Shown here: in pieces, positions 6,467 to 11,027 of the stretch
How positions within the stretch are numbered: position 1 is the stretch's first letter
How the letters are laid out: every line of letters starts with the position of its first letter
Assembly (NCBI GenBank): GCA_022771185.1
Contig: JALFCJ010000197.1
Span: 1 to 11,027, forward strand
Length of the DNA: 11,027 bases
Reading direction: 5' to 3'
From: Spirochaetales bacterium
GTDB lineage: Bacteria; Spirochaetota; Spirochaetia; Sphaerochaetales; Sphaerochaetaceae
Position numbers and translations under genes: made by a program
The notes under the pieces: generated by a model
The model's database searches: none
Told to the model about the DNA's origin: nothing
Seen by the model: the letters and a program-made list of their open reading frames with translations, nothing else

Positions 6467-6496
6467 AAAAAAATGAGCCCCAAAGGCTCTTTTTTT
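6467..6496 (-). promoter_or_regulatory. Attenuator hairpin in the metN leader
   Basis: On the minus strand a run of seven A, GAGCC, loop TTTGG, GGCTC, A and seven T makes an intrinsic terminator that ends at the metN ribosome site. Upstream, GGGCTCT (6517-6523) can pair with AGAGCC of the ascending arm, and with G-U pairs the match extends to about 11 positions; this is a competing antiterminator. In turn CCCCAAT (about 6530-6536), within the leader ORF, can pair with ATTGAGGG and hide the antiterminator. The hairpin also reads as a terminator on the plus strand, but no plus-strand gene precedes it. Confidence 0.65.
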
Positions 6497-6523
6497 AAAC
6501 TTCAATCCATACAGAGAGAGCCC

Positions 6524-6577
6524 TCAATCTCTATTGGGGAGAATTAGGCACATGCACATGTATGTATTCTTTCTCAT
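6524..6577 (-). CDS. Met/Cys leader peptide upstream of metN (17 aa)
   Basis: A 17-codon ORF reading MRKNTYMCMCLILPNRD, with consecutive codons AUG UGC AUG UGC at positions 7-10. Its 3' part contains the CCCCAAT segment of the leader folding described for the attenuator at 6467-6496. A ribosome held at the Met/Cys codons would reach over that segment, free the antiterminator and allow metN expression. Against it: there is no clear ribosome site before its ATG (the upstream bases are pyrimidine-rich), so initiation would have to be weak or leaderless. A TTGACA at 6609-6614 could be a -35 element, but no good -10 is found at standard spacing. Confidence 0.45.
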   Translation of the reverse strand: MRKNTYMCMCLILPNRD

Positions 6578-6612
6578 GGAGAGAAGATTGCAACAAAATA
6601 GAGTATTATGTC

Positions 6613-6635
6613 AAGAACGGGTGGAAACCCACCCG
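6613..6635 (-). terminator. Probable terminator of deoD
   Basis: CGGGTGG, loop GTTT, CCACCCG makes a GC-rich 7-bp stem (6618-6635) four bases after the deoD stop. Only the short T-rich TTCTT follows, so it may be leaky and some transcripts could continue into the metN leader. Confidence 0.6.
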
Positions 6636-6639
6636 CTAA

Positions 6640-7350
6640 TTATGAAAAGAAAGATCTGAGAGCAATCTCAATCATATTATTAAACGTTGTCTGCCTCTCT
6701 TTTGCCGTAGTCTGCTCACCTGTCAAGATATCATCGCTGACAGTAAAGAGAGCAAGGGTCTCTACATTCTTCAAAGCTCCAAGAGTATAAAGCTCTGCAG
6801 CCTCCATCTCTTCAGCCATGATTCCAAGCTTATGCATCATAGCCATCTTCTCGTCATGTCTGTCGTCATAGAATTTATCTGAAGAGAAACAAGGACCTAC
6901 TGTCACAGGAATACCTGCCTTCACAGCCTCTTCATATGCTTTGTACATCAAAGAAAATGACGGGACAGGAGCGAAATGGAAAGATGAACCGAAACGATCA
7001 GCGTTCATGCCGCTATCAGTATTAGCTGACTGGGCAATGAACACATCCCTTAGCTTCAGATTCTTATTGTTACTGCCGCAGGTGCCGACTCTAATAAGCT
7101 TCTTACAGCCGAAGAAGTCTATAAGCTCGTTGGCATAAATCGAAAATGATGGCATTCCCATTCCTGTACCCTGAACAGATACTCTGTGGCCATTCCATTC
7201 ACCTGTGAAACCATACATTCCTCTGGTTTCATTATACTTTACCGGATTCTTGAAGAAAGTAGAAGCAATATGCTCCGCTCTCAATGGATCTCCTGGGAGA
7301 AGAACACACTCTGCAACCATTCCTTTTTCTGCTGTTATATGTGTAGACAT
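6640..7350 (-). CDS. deoD: Purine-nucleoside phosphorylase DeoD
   Basis: A 236-residue hexameric-type (bacterial) purine nucleoside phosphorylase, normal length. It splits purine (deoxy)ribonucleosides with phosphate into base and sugar 1-phosphate in the cytosol. Visible: MSTHI with H4, LLPGDPLRAE (17-26, G20 and R24 phosphate site), ETRGMYGFTG (41-50, R43), IRVGTCGS (86-93, R87), AEEMEAAELY (179-188, nucleoside-binding glutamates), TVSDD with catalytic D206, and R219. These match the E. coli active-site residues, with a 2-residue offset near the end. The start is taken as ATG 7350 because homologues begin MSTHI. There is no convincing ribosome site; a promoter at 7357-7385 would start the transcript at about the ATG itself. 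The MFS permease gene lies directly upstream and may supply nucleosides, which is inference. Confidence 0.95.
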   Translation of the reverse strand: MSTHITAEKGMVAECVLLPGDPLRAEHIASTFFKNPVKYNETRGMYGFTGEWNGHRVSVQGTGMGMPSFSIYANELIDFFGCKKLIRVGTCGSNNKNLKLRDVFIAQSANTDSGMNADRFGSSFHFAPVPSFSLMYKAYEEAVKAGIPVTVGPCFSSDKFYDDRHDEKMAMMHKLGIMAEEMEAAELYTLGALKNVETLALFTVSDDILTGEQTTAKERQTTFNNMIEIALRSFFS

Positions 7351-7356
7351 ATTAAA

Positions 7357-7385
7357 ATAATCATTTCTAGAATGCTTTTCGTCAA
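7357..7385 (-). promoter_or_regulatory. Promoter of deoD, possibly giving a leaderless mRNA
   Basis: TTGACG (7380-7385), a 17-nt spacer and GATTAT (7357-7362) on the minus strand. The -10 ends 6 bases before the deoD ATG, so transcription would start at or next to the A of the ATG. The -35 adjoins the T-tract of the MFS gene's terminator. Confidence 0.5.
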
Positions 7386-7386
7386 G

Positions 7387-7421
7387 AAAAAAAACAGGCC
7401 ACAGAATAATCCATGACCTGT
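7387..7421 (-). terminator. Terminator of the MFS permease gene
   Basis: ACAGGTCA pairs with TGGCCTGT (8 pairs, one G-U) around a 12-nt loop (7394-7421), then eight T on the minus strand. It lies 18 nt after the MFS stop codon and separates that gene from deoD. Confidence 0.8.
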
Positions 7422-7439
7422 CGCGACGAGAAGAATCTA

Positions 7440-8879
7440 TCAGTCGTCTCCGCCAATAGCATCCAAGCCTTTTGCATTTTTCACTTTTACTGCTTTTATG
7501 TTCTTTACAAAGAGAGTGAATACGACAAAGGAAAGGACGAGAAGGATGGAAGCGTATATAGGGAGGACCTTCCATGCTCCGGTACGTGTGAACAAGAGAC
7601 CAAGAAGAACAGGAGTTACTGTCTGAGCGGACATACTTGCTGTGTAATAATAACCTGTGAACTGGCCGATCTTCTTTGAAGAGCAGAGCTCTACGATCAT
7701 TGGGAACGAGCAGTTATGTACAAGAGACATTCCAAATCCCTTTATTACCCAAATAACATACAAGAGTGCTGGGAATGAGAACTCGCCGTTGGCTCCCACG
7801 ACCTTTCCTGACGGAGAGATGAAGCACATAAGCAAGAAACCGATAAGTGAGACGCCAAGGCCCACGGAAATAGTCCACTTACGGCCGATTTTGTCAGCAA
7901 TGATACCTGCTGTAGCAAATCCGATTACAGATGCAGCGCCTCCGATGATAGTGAGGATCATTGTTGCTGAAGATACGCTGTTGAGATAGTAGATTACATA
8001 GTTTCCGATATATGTTCCCACTGCGTTATCTGACATAAACCACAAAAACTCTGCTGCAAGGATGGCAAAGAGCATGTTCCTGTTTGCCTTGCTCATAGGC
8101 TTAGTGTCATCAATAGGAGTCTCGACAGCTGCCAGTCTTTCGCCTTCCTCCAGCTCTTCTTTCATCTCTTCTTCCACTTCGTTTTCTTTGACAGTGAAGA
8201 AAAGAACCAATGCAGAGATTACCATAAGTATGGAAGCAACTATGAAAGGAATCTCGATCATCCAGACCTTTCTGTTTTCATCTGCTACGTTGATATAGTT
8301 TGAAAGAGGAAGGAAGATTCCAAGAATAGTTGCAGATGCTCCCCCAAGATATCCTACGATATTGATAATGCCGTTTGCCTTGGCTCTCAATGGCTTTGGA
8401 GTCACATCTGGCATCAATGCTACTGCAGGGTTACGATACATCATCATGAATATCAAGACGATGGCCATTGAAATGACCATACCTAAGATATTGTTGTAGT
8501 GGAAGAAGAGTGGAATAAATGGGAATGCAATGGCAGAAACAAAAGTTCCGATAAGAATATATGGCATTCTCTTTCCAATAGGGCTCTTTGTCTTATCTGA
8601 GAGGCGTCCGAATATTGGAAGAAGAATCAAGGCTGCAAGGTTGTCGCAGGCCATGATTATACCGACGATCCACTGTACTGAGAGAATCTTATGAGCGTCT
8701 CCTCCCATTTTTAGTTCTGCAGACGACATGCCGTACATACGACGAGCAAAGATGTCTGTCAAGAAAGTAGGACACCATGAATCGTAGACTTGCCAGAGTA
8801 ACAAGATACCGAAGAAGGCAAATCCAATAAGAAGTGTCCTCTTTACATTAAGCTTCAATTTTATAGGGGAAGATGACAT
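7440..8879 (-). CDS. MFS permease, SLC45/GPH-like (sugar or nucleoside uptake)
   Basis: A 479-residue membrane protein of the major facilitator superfamily with about 12 hydrophobic segments. The loop after the second or third segment reads GRLSDKTKSPIGKRMPYILIG (about 91-111), the SLC45-like form of the MFS signature. RNPAVALMPDVTPKPLRAKA (149-168) is typical of the same group. A strongly acidic cytosolic loop (about 232-266, EVEEEMKEELEEGE) joins the two halves. The second half repeats the signature as ADKIGRKW (about 328-335). Relatives move sugars or glycosides with a cation. Being next to deoD suggests nucleosides, but that is guesswork. The start is ATG 8879, with AAAGGAG 6 nt upstream; the 17 codons further upstream would overlap the promoter. 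It has its own promoter and terminator. Confidence 0.88.
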   Translation of the reverse strand: MSSSPIKLKLNVKRTLLIGFAFFGILLLWQVYDSWCPTFLTDIFARRMYGMSSAELKMGGDAHKILSVQWIVGIIMACDNLAALILLPIFGRLSDKTKSPIGKRMPYILIGTFVSAIAFPFIPLFFHYNNILGMVISMAIVLIFMMMYRNPAVALMPDVTPKPLRAKANGIINIVGYLGGASATILGIFLPLSNYINVADENRKVWMIEIPFIVASILMVISALVLFFTVKENEVEEEMKEELEEGERLAAVETPIDDTKPMSKANRNMLFAILAAEFLWFMSDNAVGTYIGNYVIYYLNSVSSATMILTIIGGAASVIGFATAGIIADKIGRKWTISVGLGVSLIGFLLMCFISPSGKVVGANGEFSFPALLYVIWVIKGFGMSLVHNCSFPMIVELCSSKKIGQFTGYYYTASMSAQTVTPVLLGLLFTRTGAWKVLPIYASILLVLSFVVFTLFVKNIKAVKVKNAKGLDAIGGDD

Positions 8880-8901
8880 TTTGTTCTCCTTTCGTCTATT
8901 T

Positions 8902-8930
8902 ATTATATGCCTATGTCCCAAGTAGTGCAA
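8902..8930 (-). promoter_or_regulatory. Sigma-70-type promoter of the MFS permease gene
   Basis: TTGCAC (8925-8930), a 17-nt spacer and a perfect TATAAT (8902-8907) on the minus strand. The expected start near 8895 gives a short leader carrying the AAAGGAG ribosome site. This is the best promoter in the window. Confidence 0.75.
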
Positions 8931-8985
8931 TTTTCAATTTCTCTATCATTGCATTAGAAGTAATATTTAAGTTAAAACAACAACT

Positions 8986-10014
8986 ATGCCTCTAAAAAGT
9001 TTTAATGATCTTGAAAAACACATAGTTTTGACAGAAGAAGAGCGGGAATGGAGAGAAGATGGTGGTCACACTCTTCCTATCCTTGTCTCCGATCATCTTA
9101 CTCCTCTTATCGCTGACCCGGCCATAAGGCGTCAGTTTGTTCCAAGTGTAAAGGAAAACAAAGATACTATAGGTAACTTGGATCCACAGATGGAGAAAGA
9201 GTACTCTGTAACAAGCAGACTAGTTCGAAGATATAAAAACAGAGCAGCCTTTCTAGTGACAGACAGTTGTTTCGCCTACTGCAGGCACTGTTTCAGACGT
9301 CGCTTTGCTGGAAGTATGGTAGGGCCTGCAACAGAGAAAGATATATATGAAGCATGCTCATTCCTCTCAGAGCACAGCGAAATAAAGGAAGTGCTGTTGA
9401 CGGGTGGCGATATGTTCACTCTCTCAGACTCCTCCCTGGATTCTTTGTTGCACTCTTTTAAAGAAGCCAGGCCCGATATCATTTACCGCTTATGTACACG
9501 TGCTCTTACATCAAATCCAGATAGGTTCACTCCATCTCTCTTTGAAGTAATAAAGAAAAACTCATTCGGTGCTCCTTTTTATTTAATGACCCAGTTTAAC
9601 CACTCTTTGGAAATAACAGAGAAAGCTGAGAGCGTTATTAACAACTTTATCAAATTAGGCATCCCTATTATGAATCAGACGGTACTATTGAGGGGGGTAA
9701 ACGATAGCATAGAAGTGGAGACTGAGTTATCAAATAAGTTACTTTCACTAAGAATAAAACCTTATTACCTATTTCAGGGAGACCTTGTACAAGGAACAGC
9801 ACACCTACGTGTTCCACTATCAAAGGGCCTTGAGATAGAAAAAGGAATGAGGGAAAGCCTAAGTGGTTTAGGCCTCCCCCAATATACAATAGACCTACCT
9901 CAAGGTGGAGGAAAGGTTCCTGTAGATTCTAGGTATAACAAGGGGTTGAAGGATGGAATCTGGACATTCTCGACCATCGACGGAGAAGAGAGACACTATC
10001 CTGAGGACGTTTAA
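8986..10014 (+). CDS. KamA-family radical SAM protein (lysine 2,3-aminomutase / EpmB-like)
   Basis: A 342-residue radical SAM, PLP-dependent aminomutase homologue. The iron-sulfur motif CFAYCRHC supplies C95, C99 and C102; TGGD (139-142) is the SAM-binding segment. DLPQGGGK places the PLP lysine at K310. D266 (FQGD) and D303 (TIDLP) correspond to the two aspartates that bind the lysine side-chain amine in lysine 2,3-aminomutase. Its length equals E. coli EpmB (342), which modifies elongation factor P, and it lacks the C-terminal cysteine-rich extension of clostridial lysine aminomutase. No efp or epmA is in the window, so free lysine or EF-P lysine as substrate cannot be decided. No clear ribosome site stands before the ATG. 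It is the only plus-strand gene here, divergent from the MFS gene and convergent with the next gene. Confidence 0.9.
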   Translation: MPLKSFNDLEKHIVLTEEEREWREDGGHTLPILVSDHLTPLIADPAIRRQFVPSVKENKDTIGNLDPQMEKEYSVTSRLVRRYKNRAAFLVTDSCFAYCRHCFRRRFAGSMVGPATEKDIYEACSFLSEHSEIKEVLLTGGDMFTLSDSSLDSLLHSFKEARPDIIYRLCTRALTSNPDRFTPSLFEVIKKNSFGAPFYLMTQFNHSLEITEKAESVINNFIKLGIPIMNQTVLLRGVNDSIEVETELSNKLLSLRIKPYYLFQGDLVQGTAHLRVPLSKGLEIEKGMRESLSGLGLPQYTIDLPQGGGKVPVDSRYNKGLKDGIWTFSTIDGEERHYPEDV

Positions 10015-11027
10015 TCACAAAGTCCCAATAGCCCTTTGATAATCCCCTCTATTCCTTTTCCAGCTTTATATAAGTCTTCCTCTTCAATGTACTCGTCTAC
10101 AATATGAGCAAGTCTCTCTTCTCCCGGCCCATATCCGACTGTAGGAATACCCGCTTCCCCAGCGTAATGGCTGCCGTTAGTGCAGAAAGAGTAGTGACCG
10201 AATCCTTCCCATAGACCTACGCTTTCCAAGCCCTTTCTAGCTTTCATAGAAGACTCAGCCTCTTCACTATTTTTCCAAGCAGGGAAGAATCGAGGAGACG
10301 AAAGATGGTGGGAAGTATATGTATCTGTTACGCCTTCAGCTATCCTTGCTTTTGCTTTTATTCCCTTTTTCTCAAGTAGCTCATTAATCGGAGACAATAC
10401 ACTCTCCATAGTCTCACCAGTAAGAGTACGCCTATCAAAAGTGGCGAAACACTTTTCTGGAATGACGGAAGCTCCTGGATATGGAGAAGAGATAATATCT
10501 GTAAGAACCATTATCCCGTCTCCAAGCATCTCATCTCTATTTATCTCGATACCATCGAGAGCCTCTATTGCATCCATCATAACCCTGATGGCATTTACTC
10601 CCTCATTGGGATTAGAAGAGTGGCAGGACTTTCCTTCCGCCTCCAGAAGTATCTCGCACCTTCCTCTCTGCCCAATGTTTAGTTTTCCTCCTGTAGACTC
10701 GCCTATTACTACATAGTCAGGCTTAAATCTACGAGATACTTCCCTGGAGCATATACCTTCAAATCTCTCTTCCTCGACTATACAAGAGATCACTATTCTA
10801 CCAGGGAAACTTCGTCCTACAAATTCTGAAGCTCCCGCGATGATGGCGGCTAGTCCTCCCTTCATATCACTGGTTCCCCGCCCATATAGTCTCCCCTTGT
10901 CTCTTGTAAGAGAGAATGGATCATGAGTCCACTTTGATTTGTCAGGGACGGTAACTGTATCTATATGCGCGTCCAACAATACAGTGGAACCGGGTCTATC
11001 ACCACAAAGAACACCACATATGGAGCC
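10011..11027 (-). CDS. M20 family hydrolase, YgeY/ArgE/DapE type (N-terminus beyond window)
   Basis: The frame is open to the window edge, so the protein is cut: 338 residues are visible and roughly 60 N-terminal residues are missing. The TTG at 10979 is an internal codon, since the preceding frame (GSICGVLCGDRPGSTV) fits the family. Metal-site motifs, numbered from the edge: DAHIDTV (H21, D23), GRGTSDMKGG (D54), VEEER (85-89, catalytic and metal-binding glutamates), VIGES (E110) and LAHIVDEY (H308). The dimerisation domain has GKSCHSSNP. The pattern GRGTSDMKGG with FCTNGSHYAGEAGIPT resembles YgeY, a putative hydrolase linked by context to selenium-dependent purine or amino acid catabolism; ArgE- and DapE-like activities are alternatives. 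Its stop overlaps the KamA-family gene's stop tail to tail by 4 nt, with no terminator between. Confidence 0.88.
   Translation of the reverse strand, partial: GSICGVLCGDRPGSTVLLDAHIDTVTVPDKSKWTHDPFSLTRDKGRLYGRGTSDMKGGLAAIIAGASEFVGRSFPGRIVISCIVEEERFEGICSREVSRRFKPDYVVIGESTGGKLNIGQRGRCEILLEAEGKSCHSSNPNEGVNAIRVMMDAIEALDGIEINRDEMLGDGIMVLTDIISSPYPGASVIPEKCFATFDRRTLTGETMESVLSPINELLEKKGIKAKARIAEGVTDTYTSHHLSSPRFFPAWKNSEEAESSMKARKGLESVGLWEGFGHYSFCTNGSHYAGEAGIPTVGYGPGEERLAHIVDEYIEEEDLYKAGKGIEGIIKGLLGLCD

Noticed and set aside
6458..6639. SAM riboswitch or T-box in the metN leader
   Set aside because: I looked for the conserved SAM-I core and for the T-box AGGGTGGNACCGCG sequence on the minus strand and saw neither.
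7351..7575. An N-terminal extension of DeoD
   Set aside because: The longer frame crosses the MFS terminator and the end of the MFS gene, and homologues start at MSTHI.

Overview
The window reads as a bacterial chromosome segment of moderately low GC. I suspect a spirochaete (Spirochaetia, Sphaerochaeta/Treponema-like). The main reason is the secreted binding protein, whose signal peptide runs into an 'AGGSQE' start with no lipobox cysteine, a style I associate with that group. This placement is inference. All genes except the KamA-family gene are on the minus strand.

Layout, in window order. (1) 39-2636, minus: a tight operon of a MetQ-type binding protein, an M20 amidohydrolase and an ATC-hydrolase-family protein. 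It is preceded at 2720-2823 by a short Met-rich leader ORF whose 3' end lies inside a terminator-like hairpin. (2) 2824-3463: AT-rich DNA with terminators, a possible promoter and a weak antitoxin relic. (3) 3464-4453, minus: a PD-(D/E)XK transposase/Rpn-like nuclease gene with 33-bp tandem repeats. (4) 4669-6457, minus: metN and metI, overlapping, with a second leader ORF (Met-Cys-Met-Cys) and attenuator at 6463-6577. (5) 6640-8879, minus: purine nucleoside phosphorylase deoD and an SLC45-like MFS permease, each with its own promoter and terminator. (6) 8986-10014, plus: a KamA-family radical SAM protein. (7) 10011-11027, minus, cut by the window edge: a YgeY/ArgE-type M20 hydrolase whose stop codon overlaps that of the KamA-family gene.

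The striking part is the sulfur amino acid uptake region. The MetQ protein is circularly permuted: the lobe that is C-terminal in ordinary MetQ follows the signal peptide, and the usual N-terminal lobe comes last. The transporter is split into two units (metNI and metQ). Each is preceded by a small ORF rich in Met codons, with a Met-Cys-Met run, and then by a terminator-like hairpin. The two leaders are otherwise unrelated in sequence, and I saw no SAM riboswitch or T-box signature at either place. This looks like translation-dependent attenuation sensing methionine (perhaps cysteine) supply. The enzymes downstream of metQ suggest scavenging of acylated or thiazoline forms of sulfur amino acids.
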